A stretch of DNA of 64,000 bases from Corallococcus silvisoli (GTDB lineage: Bacteria > Myxococcota > Myxococcia > Myxococcales > Myxococcaceae). Made by a program: the position numbers and the translations under genes. Each line of letters starts with the position of its first letter. The stretch's first letter is position 1. Below are positions 36,393-44,088 of this stretch, one piece after another. The notes below the pieces were generated by a model. The model was not told the DNA's origin. It was given only the letters and a program-made list of their open reading frames with translations, and searched no databases. The DNA lies in NCBI RefSeq assembly GCF_009909145.1, contig NZ_JAAAPJ010000025.1, positions 57,686 to 121,685 of the forward strand, read 5' to 3'.

Positions 36393-36589
36393 TTACGGAG
36401 CGCCCCAGTGCTCCAACCGAAACTGTTCCAAGGCTGCCTCCCTGCCCCGAACTGCATTGGAGATTCGGATGTGTGGCAATACCCCCCCCGTTCGCACATC
36501 CGGTACCCCGGGGCCCGGCAGACCCCCAGTCGCTCCGAGACCTCCCGGACGGTCAGCAGCCGGCCAGAACTCGAGGCTACTGGTGCCAC
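36393..36589 (-). pseudogene. Frameshifted AlpA/excisionase-like HTH gene
   Basis: From GTG 36587-36589 the - strand reads a MerR/AlpA-type helix-turn-helix opening (LLTVREVSERLGVCRAPGYR then MCERG). The matching second half (LPHIRISNAVRGREAALEQF) lies in another frame and runs to a stop at 36393. The two join at a run of eight C on the + strand (36482-36489), so a homopolymer indel explains the break. Intact relatives read roughly '...VYRLCERGELPHVRVS...'. Such small HTH proteins act as excisionases or AlpA-like regulators of integrated elements. Position next to the tRNA fragment fits this. The indel may be real decay or a sequencing error. Confidence 0.55.
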
Positions 36590-36737
36590 CGGGGCGGGGC
36601 CCGCAGCAAGCTAGCAGCAAGATCTTTGGGGTCCTGGGGTACTAGATGGGGCGGCTGGACAACCTCGGGCGAGGAAGTCCGAGTGTTTACAGGGGGGGGT
36701 GAATGGATGGTACCCGCTGGGCGGCTCCCAGGGTTCC

Positions 36738-36782
36738 TTGGGGTGCACGTGGTCGCAGGTTCAAATCCTGTCGCCCCGACCA
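36738..36782 (+). other. 3' fragment of a proline tRNA gene, putative attachment site
   Basis: The 45 nt run from an anticodon-loop-like TTGGGGT through GCAGG-TTCAAAT-CCTGT (a T-arm with a consensus loop) to CGCCCCGA-CCA. The 3' acceptor strand calls for a 5' strand CGGGGCG, typical of bacterial tRNA-Pro, and the loop fits anticodon GGG. The sequence upstream of the loop does not pair with the anticodon stem and no D-arm is present, so only the 3' half survives. This is the usual footprint of an element integrated into a tRNA gene. The intact copy should lie at the other end of the element, to the left, but I cannot find it in this window. Confidence 0.65.
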
Positions 36783-36788
36783 AATAGA

Positions 36789-36836
36789 GGCCCTGGAGTT
36801 CCCGGTGCACGCCGGTGACTCCAGGGCCTTTGTTTT
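36789..36836 (+). terminator. Intrinsic terminator behind the tRNA fragment
   Basis: GGCCCTGGAGT (36789-36799) pairs perfectly with ACTCCAGGGCC (36818-36828). An inner CCGG/CCGG stem lies in the loop, and TTTGTTTTTT follows. It is a textbook Rho-independent terminator placed 6 nt after the tRNA CCA, so it was the terminator of the original tRNA gene. It also insulates the exporter gene downstream. Confidence 0.9.
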
Positions 36837-36955
36837 TTCCGCGCCTCGAAACCCGCCGAATCCAACAGAGTGCGGCGGTCGTGGGGAACTCATGTAGAGT
36901 TGTTCACCGATTCCGGCGCGGGCCCTGTTTTCGAGGATTGCCGGGCCTGTCACCC

Positions 36956-38608
36956 ATGAAATTCCTCGCCCTCTTGTTCCGGACGTCTCCCGCGTCCCTC
37001 ATCCTGGTGACGCTCTGCGGGCTTCTCTCGGGCGCTAGCAACGCGGGCCTCATCGCGTTGATCAACCACGCGCTGGCGGCCCAGCTGGCGGTGAGCCGTG
37101 ACCTGGCCCTGGGCTTCGTCGCGCTCTGCGTGCTGACGCTGCTGCTGCGCTACGGGACGCAGGCCCTGGTCAACAGGCTCAACGGGGACGCGCTCTTCGA
37201 CATGCGCATGCGCCTGTCCCGTCAGGTCGTCGCCACGCCGCTGCGGCGCCTGGAGGAGCACGGGATCCCCAACGTGATGACGGTGCTCACCGAGGACCTC
37301 TTCGTCATCAGCACCGCGTTGGGCGTGCTGCCGCGCTTCCTCACCAACACCGCCATCGCGCTGGGCTGCTTCGTCTACCTGGCGTGGCTGTCGTGGCAGC
37401 TGCTCGTCGGCCTCCTGGCCCTCGTCGCGCTGAGCGTGGTGGGCTACCGGCTCCTGTCCCGCAGCGCCATCGCGGACCTCCAGCGCACGCGAGAGCACCA
37501 GGGGGCGCTCTACAAGCAGCTCCGCGGCATCACGGAGGGCATCAAGGAACTCAAGCTGCACCAGGACCGGCGCGCGGCGTTCCTCACCGAAGAGGTCGAG
37601 TCCACGTCCTGGCTCGTGCGCACCCTGCAGATCCGGATCGGCAACGTCTTCGCCGCGACCGGTAGCATGGGGATGCTCCTGTCCTTCGTCTTCCTCGGCG
37701 CGCTCATCTTCGTGCTGCCCGGCCTGGGCTGGGTGCAGTCCTCGGCGCTGGTGGGGTACTGCATCGCGTCGCTCTACCTCCAGCAGCCCCTCCAGTCCGT
37801 CATGGAGACGCTGCCCATCCTGAGCCGGGGCGAGGTCTCGTGGACGAAGGTCCAACAGCTGGGCCTCACGCTCGACTCCTTCGCGACGGGTGGGCGGGAG
37901 GCTCCGGCAACCCACGCGCTGGTCCGCCAGTCCTTCCAGTCGGTCGAGTTCGTGGGCGTCACCCACACCTATTACCGCGAGGAGTCGGACGGGCACTTCA
38001 TCGTGGGCCCCATTCATCTGCGACTGCACCCCGGAGAGCTGATCTTCCTCGTGGGTGGCAATGGCAGCGGGAAGACCACCCTGGCCAAGCTGCTCACAGG
38101 GCTTTATCAGCCGGAGGCCGGACAGATCCTCGTGGATGGTGAGCCTGTGACGGAGCCGTCGCAGGAGTCCTACCGGCAGCTGTTCTCCGCCGTATTCTCG
38201 GACTTCTACCTGTTCGAGCGCTTGCTCGGACTCGTCGGAGAAGGGCTCGCCCCGCGGGTCGAGAGCTATCTGTCATTGCTCCAGTTGTCGCGGAAGGTCC
38301 GTGTCGAGGCCGGCGTCCTCTCCACCACGGAGCTGTCGCAGGGCCAGCGCAAGCGGCTCGCGCTGCTCACCGCCTACCTGGAAGACCGTCCCATCTATCT
38401 CTTCGACGAGTGGGCGGCGGACCAGGACCCCGCGTTCAAGGCGGTGTTCTACACGGAGCTCCTTCCGGAGCTGAAGCGCAAGGGCAAGACGGTGGTGGTC
38501 GTCTCTCACGACGACCGGTACTTCCACGTCGCTGATCGCATCCTCAGGCTCGACGCCGGGAAGCTGGTCCCTCCCTCCGAGCCGGCCGTGACGGATCGCG
38601 CCTCCTGA
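36956..38608 (+). CDS. Cyclic-peptide/siderophore exporter, PvdE/SyrD-type ABC half-transporter
   Basis: A 550-residue fusion of a six-helix membrane domain (residues 1-320) and an ATPase. ATPase motifs are Walker A GGNGSGKTTLAKLLTGLY, signature ELSQGQRKRLALLTAYLEDR, and Walker B with the subgroup-typical YLFDEWAADQDPAFK. The PvdE/SyrD group moves non-ribosomal peptides such as pyoverdine precursor or syringomycin across the inner membrane. It has a close paralogue at 47873-49516 with the same length, motifs and HGIKEL-like coupling segment (EGIKELKLHQDRR here, DGIKELKLHARRR there). ATG 36956 begins directly at the first membrane segment. It converges on a glycosyltransferase gene with only 12 nt between stops. 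It is the leftmost gene of the NRPS cluster. Confidence 0.88.
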   Translation: MKFLALLFRTSPASLILVTLCGLLSGASNAGLIALINHALAAQLAVSRDLALGFVALCVLTLLLRYGTQALVNRLNGDALFDMRMRLSRQVVATPLRRLEEHGIPNVMTVLTEDLFVISTALGVLPRFLTNTAIALGCFVYLAWLSWQLLVGLLALVALSVVGYRLLSRSAIADLQRTREHQGALYKQLRGITEGIKELKLHQDRRAAFLTEEVESTSWLVRTLQIRIGNVFAATGSMGMLLSFVFLGALIFVLPGLGWVQSSALVGYCIASLYLQQPLQSVMETLPILSRGEVSWTKVQQLGLTLDSFATGGREAPATHALVRQSFQSVEFVGVTHTYYREESDGHFIVGPIHLRLHPGELIFLVGGNGSGKTTLAKLLTGLYQPEAGQILVDGEPVTEPSQESYRQLFSAVFSDFYLFERLLGLVGEGLAPRVESYLSLLQLSRKVRVEAGVLSTTELSQGQRKRLALLTAYLEDRPIYLFDEWAADQDPAFKAVFYTELLPELKRKGKTVVVVSHDDRYFHVADRILRLDAGKLVPPSEPAVTDRAS

Positions 38609-38620
38609 CGGGCGGTCCAC

Positions 38621-39973
38621 TCAAGACGCGAGCGGCTCCGGGACGCTGGGCCGGACCGGGTGCGGGGGTTGGAGCAACTGCTCCAGCGTCTTCGCGCCAC
38701 GGCTGGAGGCATCGGCCTCCACGAAGGTGTGTTGCATGGCACGGGTTCGGGTCTGGAAGGCGGGGGTGCCGAGGATCGTGTCGATCTGCGCGCCCACCTG
38801 CTCCGCCGAGGCCTGCCGGATGTCTCCCCGCAGCCCGAGCCCGTGGTGGACGACACGGGCCGCGTTGCCCGGCTGGTCGAACATGAGGGGATACACAAGC
38901 ATCGGAATGCCCAGACAGATGCACTCCTTGATGCTGTTGAGCCCGCCATGCGTGATCATGAGTGAGGCATGTCTCAGTGCGGCGATTTGCGGTACCCAAT
39001 CCGTCACCGTGACATTGGGCGGAAGTGGGCCGAATGAGTCCGTCCGCAGATGCTTTCCCACGGCCATGAGCAGTCGACACTGGGGCCTGCGCGCGACGGC
39101 CGCGATGACGGACTGAAAGAAGGCATGGTGTCCACGCACCCGGTCTCCATGACTCCCCAGTGAACACAGGATGAGCGGCGCCTCGCCCGGAGGCAACGCC
39201 ATGGGGAGCGGGGGCTCCACCCGCTCCAGATCCACGCAGGGGCCCAGGTAATGGACGTCCGAGGCCGCACGACGGAAGTCGAACTCGGGCGCGCTCATCA
39301 CCAGGGTGGGGACCTGGAGGTGGGGGCCGATCTGGAGGTGCGTGTTGAAGTTGGCGGGAGGGGCGCCTGGATGGCTGCGATAGAACGCGCGGAGGCGTTC
39401 ACGCATCTTCTCCTCGAACGGCAGGAACGTGCGCAGGTATTGCCCTTGCCAGGCGAGGCGGATCCGGAGCTTGGAGCCGAGGCCGCCCGTCGGGACGTGG
39501 TGCGAGTTCAACGGTGGGACCGACACATCCCGGTTCAACGCGAGATTGGTGCACAGCTGAAACGCGGGCACGCCCGCTTTGTGGGCCGCCAGGACCGGGA
39601 GAGGGAAGGTCGCATCGACCAGGAGCAGGTCGGCGCCGAGCCCTCTGATGCGAGACTCGAGCGTGGCTCCGAAGAGCGCCTCCGTGATGCGGAGCCCGTG
39701 CCGGTGGAGGACTTCCCGGATGATCTCCTTGCGGGCTCGGGGGGAGACATCGGGAGCGGCCAATTGTGAGTCCAGCTCCGCCTGACGCCCCTGGGGCATC
39801 GCCTCTTCGAAAACCGGGATGAAGGGCCAGGGCTGCCCGCGCAGGAAGGTCTGTCCGTCTGGTGGAGCCATGTAGAGAAGCTCGTGCCCGCGCGACGCCA
39901 ACTGCCTGGCGAGCCCGTAGGTCGCATGGATGTGGCCGGCCTCCGGCAGGGGAAGAAAGACGATTCTCGCCAT
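38621..39973 (-). CDS. UGT/MGT-type glycosyltransferase (GT1 family)
   Basis: A 450-residue GT-B glycosyltransferase. The N-terminal domain begins ARIVFLPLPEAGHIHATYGL, and the nucleotide-sugar-binding domain has PLILCSLGSHGDR and the signature MITHGGLNSIKECICLGIPM followed by FDQPGNAARVVHHGLGL. This subgroup decorates secondary metabolites (macrolides, lipids, peptides) with a sugar from an NDP donor. A paralogue lies at 42531-43838. The chosen start, ATG 39971-39973, places the first beta-strand at residue 3. It is divergent from the GT2 gene, with a 59-nt spacer that must hold both promoters. The sugar and acceptor are unknown; the nearby NRPS product is the natural candidate. Confidence 0.88.
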   Translation of the reverse strand: MARIVFLPLPEAGHIHATYGLARQLASRGHELLYMAPPDGQTFLRGQPWPFIPVFEEAMPQGRQAELDSQLAAPDVSPRARKEIIREVLHRHGLRITEALFGATLESRIRGLGADLLLVDATFPLPVLAAHKAGVPAFQLCTNLALNRDVSVPPLNSHHVPTGGLGSKLRIRLAWQGQYLRTFLPFEEKMRERLRAFYRSHPGAPPANFNTHLQIGPHLQVPTLVMSAPEFDFRRAASDVHYLGPCVDLERVEPPLPMALPPGEAPLILCSLGSHGDRVRGHHAFFQSVIAAVARRPQCRLLMAVGKHLRTDSFGPLPPNVTVTDWVPQIAALRHASLMITHGGLNSIKECICLGIPMLVYPLMFDQPGNAARVVHHGLGLRGDIRQASAEQVGAQIDTILGTPAFQTRTRAMQHTFVEADASSRGAKTLEQLLQPPHPVRPSVPEPLAS

Positions 39974-40032
39974 GACTCTGGAGGGTATCAGGATGGTAGA
40001 ACGGGGGAAACCGGAAGATCGAGAACCTGAGA

Positions 40033-40989
40033 ATGACGAAACCATCCGTGTCCGTCATCATCCCTGCATACAACGTGGAGGCATATCTGGGTGCCGCCAT
40101 CGACTCGGTGTTTGAGCAATCACACCCGAGCCTTGAGATTGTCATCGTCGATGATTGCTCGCGGGACAGGACCGTGGAGGTCGCCGAGCGGTATCAGGAC
40201 GCCCGGATTCGCGTCCTCCGGAACGAGCAGAACCAGGGGCCATCCCAGAGCCGGAACATCGCCATCGACCACGCGCAGGGTGAGTGGGTGGCCGTCCTGG
40301 ATGCCGATGATTGGTGGAAGCCACAGCGTCTGGAGCGCCTGCTGGCGCTCGCTGAAACATCCCAGGCGGCCATCGTCTGTGATGATTTGCTGCTGGTCCC
40401 AGAAGGGGAGCCGCACCCCAAGGTGACCTTCTTCCAGACGCAGGCCCGGAGATGGGGACGGATTGAGAAGCCGTTCCAGGTGGATGCGCTGAAGATGGCG
40501 GTGGATGACTATGGGTTCCTGAAACCCATGTTTCGCAAGTCATTCCTCGATGCCAGGGAGCTTCGCTACAAACCCGCCCTGAGGGCCGGTGAGGACTTCG
40601 AGTTCCTGCTTCGCTGCCTGCTTGGGGGCGGCCAGATGGTTGTGTCGCACGAAGCGATGTACTGCTACCGCAGCCGGGCGGATTCGCTGACCGCGGATCC
40701 CGTGAAGTGTCTGACCCGCATCCTCGACATGGCGGATGAGCTGCTGGGCTCCCTGGATCCGCACGCGCATGGGCAGGTCGTCGAGGCGATGGGTCTCTAT
40801 CGCGGCCGGAAGCAAGGGGAGCTGGAGGACGCGCGCTTCCGGGGGCCCCTTCAAAAGGGAGCGTGGGGGGAGTGCATGGCCTTGGCCTTGAGAAACCCCG
40901 CGAAGCTTCCGCGGTACATGCCGATGGTGGGTCGTCAGCTCCTTGCGTTGGCCGTCTCAAGGGCGCGCGGCGGCGCCGCGGCTCGCTGA
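40033..40989 (+). CDS. GT2 family glycosyltransferase
   Basis: A 318-residue GT-A glycosyltransferase. It opens with SVSVIIPAYNVEAYLGAAID, followed by EIVIVDDCSRDRTVEVAERY and the metal/sugar-binding AVLDADDWWKPQRLERLLAL; a D-E-F catalytic-type segment appears at AGEDFEFLLRCLLGG. No membrane segment is seen, so it acts in the cytoplasm or at the inner face of the membrane. Family 2 enzymes use NDP-sugars with varied acceptors. It precedes the GMC oxidoreductase by 42 nt and the two are likely co-transcribed. Sugar attachment to the NRPS product, or assembly of a sugar chain together with the two UGTs, is inferred from location. Confidence 0.87.
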   Translation: MTKPSVSVIIPAYNVEAYLGAAIDSVFEQSHPSLEIVIVDDCSRDRTVEVAERYQDARIRVLRNEQNQGPSQSRNIAIDHAQGEWVAVLDADDWWKPQRLERLLALAETSQAAIVCDDLLLVPEGEPHPKVTFFQTQARRWGRIEKPFQVDALKMAVDDYGFLKPMFRKSFLDARELRYKPALRAGEDFEFLLRCLLGGGQMVVSHEAMYCYRSRADSLTADPVKCLTRILDMADELLGSLDPHAHGQVVEAMGLYRGRKQGELEDARFRGPLQKGAWGECMALALRNPAKLPRYMPMVGRQLLALAVSRARGGAAAR

Positions 40990-41031
40990 GCACGCGGCTG
41001 GAAAATACTTCACAAAGCGAAGGTCGACATC

Positions 41032-42516
41032 GTGAGCTGGGTCAAGTCTGGGTACGACGTGATTGTCATTGGAAGCGGCCCGGGGGGGAGCACCCTCGCC
41101 CATGGGTTGGCTCGCCGTGATTGCAAGGTGCTGGTCGTCGAGCAAGGCGACTTCCTGAAGCCGGAACCGACTCGGGACGGACAGCAGACGACGTTCATCG
41201 GCGAGTACCAGCGACGCAGGATTCGCTACAACGTGGGCGGCGAATCGAAGTTCTATGGCGCGGCCCTCTACCGCTTGCGAGAGAGCGACTTCGGGGCGAA
41301 GCGCACGGAGCATGGAGAGTCGCCGGCCTGGCCCGTCTCCTATTCCGAACTCGAGCGATACTACGACGAGGGTGAGCGTCTCTACGCGGTCCACGGTTCC
41401 CCCGAAGGAGATCCCACCGAGCCGCCTCGCTCCAAGCCCTTCCCTCACGGGCCCATCGAACACGAGCCCTGGATCGCGGAGAAGGTGGAGCGTCTCCGGG
41501 CCTGCGGCGTTCCCGTGGGCTACATCCCCAAGGGCGTGGACCTGGGCCCCAACGGCCGATGCGTCCTGTGTTCGACCTGCGATGGCTACTACTGCCATCG
41601 CGACGCGAAGATGGACGCGGAGGTCGCGGCGTTGAGGCCCGCCCTCAAGACGGGCCGGGTGGAGCTCTGCACGGGAACAGAATGTCTCAAGGTGCTCACC
41701 ACCCCTGACGGCCGTCGTGCCACCGGCGTCCTCCTCCGCCGCGGCAGCGAGGAGGTCGTGGTGCACGCGGACGTCGTGGTCGTGAGCGCTGGAGTCAAGG
41801 AGTCACCCTTGCTCCTCTGGCGCTCGCGGAGCGACGTTCATCCCAATGGCATTGGAAACGCCGGCGGTGCGCTGGGGCGTTATCTGGCCGGACATACGAG
41901 CGGCTTCATCTTTCCCTTCGTGGGACTCCGCGCGGTTCCGGAGCTCCATCAGAAGACCTTCGCCATCAATGCCTTCTACGAGGCGTCTGAGGATTCGCCC
42001 TATCCGCTGGGGGTCATCCAGGCGACCGGGCAGATCCCCATCTGGCAACAGGTGCATCCGCTCACCGCTCCGTTCGTCAAGTTCGTCGCGCGCCGGAGTC
42101 TGGTGTGTCTGCTGATGACGGAGGCGGTGGGGACCGCGGAGTCAGGCTTTGACTTCAGCGATGAGCAGATCGCGCGGGTCCACAATCCCCAGCCCAGCCG
42201 TGAGACGTACCGGAAGCTGCGGCGGACCGCCGTCTCTCTCTTCCATAAAGCCGGTTTTCGCTGGGTTCATGCCTCGGAACACTTCGATGCGCCGTGGCAC
42301 ATGGTCGGGACCGCGCGCATCGGGACGGATCCAAGGACCTCCGTGCTGGATCCAGAGTGCCGCGTCCACGGGGTCGACAACCTGTACGTGGTGGACGCGT
42401 CCAGCCTGCCCAGCGCGGGAGCCGTCAACACCACGCTCACCATCATCGCGCTCTCACTTCGGGCCGCGGAGACCCTCGCGCGGGGACAGCGTGGGGCCCG
42501 GGTGGAGGTGGCGTGA
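41032..42516 (+). CDS. GMC-family FAD-dependent oxidoreductase
   Basis: A 494-residue flavoenzyme read from GTG 41032. The FAD-binding Rossmann motif is DVIVIGSGPGGSTLAHGLAR, and the C-terminal GMC domain has HMVGTARIGTDPRTSVLDPE and DNLYVVDASSLPSAGAVNTT. A Cys-rich insert (RCVLCSTCDGYYCHRDAK) is seen in GMC members that oxidise sugars or long-chain alcohols. The family oxidises alcohol groups with oxygen or another acceptor. Here it could oxidise a sugar or the acyl/peptide moiety made by the cluster. It follows the GT2 gene and converges on the second UGT gene with 14 nt between stops. Confidence 0.85.
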   Translation: MSWVKSGYDVIVIGSGPGGSTLAHGLARRDCKVLVVEQGDFLKPEPTRDGQQTTFIGEYQRRRIRYNVGGESKFYGAALYRLRESDFGAKRTEHGESPAWPVSYSELERYYDEGERLYAVHGSPEGDPTEPPRSKPFPHGPIEHEPWIAEKVERLRACGVPVGYIPKGVDLGPNGRCVLCSTCDGYYCHRDAKMDAEVAALRPALKTGRVELCTGTECLKVLTTPDGRRATGVLLRRGSEEVVVHADVVVVSAGVKESPLLLWRSRSDVHPNGIGNAGGALGRYLAGHTSGFIFPFVGLRAVPELHQKTFAINAFYEASEDSPYPLGVIQATGQIPIWQQVHPLTAPFVKFVARRSLVCLLMTEAVGTAESGFDFSDEQIARVHNPQPSRETYRKLRRTAVSLFHKAGFRWVHASEHFDAPWHMVGTARIGTDPRTSVLDPECRVHGVDNLYVVDASSLPSAGAVNTTLTIIALSLRAAETLARGQRGARVEVA

Positions 42517-42530
42517 CCCTTGATGGTGTC

Positions 42531-43838
42531 TCAGCCCGCCTTGGCGAGCGCGGCCTGTGACCCGGACAGGAAGTGCTCGAGGGTGGCCACATCCGCTTCC
42601 GTGGACTCCGCCTCGCGGAAGCAGCGGCTCATCCTCGCGAGCGCCTGGGCATGGGGGGGGCTCCCCACCACGGAGTCCAGGAGCGAGAGCAGGGCGCCGG
42701 ACGTCAGGTGTTTCACCGTCCCCTGCACTCCGAGCCCATGGTGCACGAGGATCCGCGCCACGTCTGGCTGATCGTCCTTCAGCGGGAGCGCCACCATGGG
42801 GACGCCGAAATAGATGCACTCCTTCACGCTGTTGAATCCCCCATGGGTGATCATGGCCGCTGCCTTTCGCAGCAGTTTGATCTGCGGGGCGTGACGCACC
42901 GCCACGATCCGGGCCGGACCTCCGTCGAAGTTCGCCGGGTCGAGCTGGGCTCCCACGGCGAGGACGAACTGCCACTCCGGCCGCATCGCGGCCACCTCGC
43001 GCACCAGCTCCAGCACCCTGCGCGTCTGGCCGGACAAGGCCAGGGTGCCCAGGGAGAAGTAGATGAGCGGCCGGTCGTCCTGGAGCCGCTCCCAGGGAAA
43101 CTCCGGCTCCTGCCGCTCCAGATCGATGGACGGCCCCAGGTGGTACACCCGCGCGCGACCCTCGGGGGTCTCGGGAGTGGCGAACTCCCTGGGGAAGAGC
43201 ACCACGTCCCGCAGCAGGGGAAGCTGGAAGGGGGGGAAACCCACGGACTCCATCGGGCAGCCATGCTTGAGCGCCAGCCGCCGGTGGTACTCCTGGAAGC
43301 GCGGCACCAGCCCCACACGCCCGAGCAGGAACTCGAGCCAGCGCATCACCGTCGTCAGTCCGCTGAGCGGCGGCTTCCCTGCGCCCGTCGGCAGCAGATG
43401 CACCAGGTGCTGGGGGAGGGTGGTGTTCAGGCGTGCCACCGGGATCCCATGTCCATGGCACACGATGGACAGGTCGATCACCCGGTCATCGCAAAGGACC
43501 AGGTCCGGTCGAAGCGCCTGGAGCAGGCGGTCGTATTCACCATCCAGCGCGGCTTGAAGCACGGCGTTGCGGCGCTGGATGTGGTCGCGCGCGAGGCGGC
43601 GCAGCTCGCGGCCGCGCAGCTGGGACGCCTTGGCTGACATCTCCGCCACGAGGCCCTTTGGGAAGATGGAGCCGAAGACAGGGATGAACTCGAATCCCTC
43701 TCCCTGAAGCGCGGCCTCGATGTCCGGCAGGGAGCAGTAGACCACCCGGTGCCCGCGTGCCCGGAGCGCCTTCGCGAGCTTCAGGGTGGGGTTGATGTGG
43801 CCAGCGAGTGGAAGCGGAGCGAAGAGGATGGTGGCCAT
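42531..43838 (-). CDS. UGT/MGT-type glycosyltransferase, paralogue of 38621-39973
   Basis: A 435-residue GT-B glycosyltransferase. It begins ATILFAPLPLAGHINPTLKL, and the donor domain has PLIYFSLGTLALSGQTRRVL and MITHGGFNSVKECIYFGVPM followed by KDDQPDVARILVHHGLG. Its layout and motifs match the UGT at 38621-39973 closely, so the two arose by duplication and may add two sugars in sequence. ATG 43836-43838 gives a start at the first strand. The 250 nt between it and the acylase gene (43839-44088) hold nothing I can identify apart from a likely promoter zone. The acceptor is presumably the lipopeptide. Confidence 0.88.
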   Translation of the reverse strand: MATILFAPLPLAGHINPTLKLAKALRARGHRVVYCSLPDIEAALQGEGFEFIPVFGSIFPKGLVAEMSAKASQLRGRELRRLARDHIQRRNAVLQAALDGEYDRLLQALRPDLVLCDDRVIDLSIVCHGHGIPVARLNTTLPQHLVHLLPTGAGKPPLSGLTTVMRWLEFLLGRVGLVPRFQEYHRRLALKHGCPMESVGFPPFQLPLLRDVVLFPREFATPETPEGRARVYHLGPSIDLERQEPEFPWERLQDDRPLIYFSLGTLALSGQTRRVLELVREVAAMRPEWQFVLAVGAQLDPANFDGGPARIVAVRHAPQIKLLRKAAAMITHGGFNSVKECIYFGVPMVALPLKDDQPDVARILVHHGLGVQGTVKHLTSGALLSLLDSVVGSPPHAQALARMSRCFREAESTEADVATLEHFLSGSQAALAKAG

Positions 43839-44088
43839 TCGGTTTCCGAGGTGTCCCCGCTTGGGCCCGCGGCGACAGTCGGACTTATACTCTGAGTCAT
43901 AGCATGTCGACAGATGAGTGAAGCTGTCTGCCGATATCCGGAGCCACCCACACGCCGTGAGACATTGCCGAGGTCGCGGGCACGATGGATGCGTCCAGGA
44001 ACGACGCATCCCGTCGTGGTGACTCATCCGCGAGGCTCGCGACGGGAGCGGGGCGGTGTCTGGTTTGAAGTCCTGCCGGCGGATGAGG

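Noticed and set aside
36590..36782. A CGGGGCG at 36590-36596 that could pair with the tRNA 3' acceptor strand, making a full tRNA.
   Set aside because: It is far too distant, is not followed by a D-arm, and the intervening sequence does not fold as tRNA arms; chance match in GC-rich DNA.
36577..36810. - strand frame containing GATGFEPATTCTP and its partner containing GRQDLNLRPRAP.
   Set aside because: These strings are the well-known translation of the complement of a tRNA 3' half; they reflect the tRNA fragment, not a protein.
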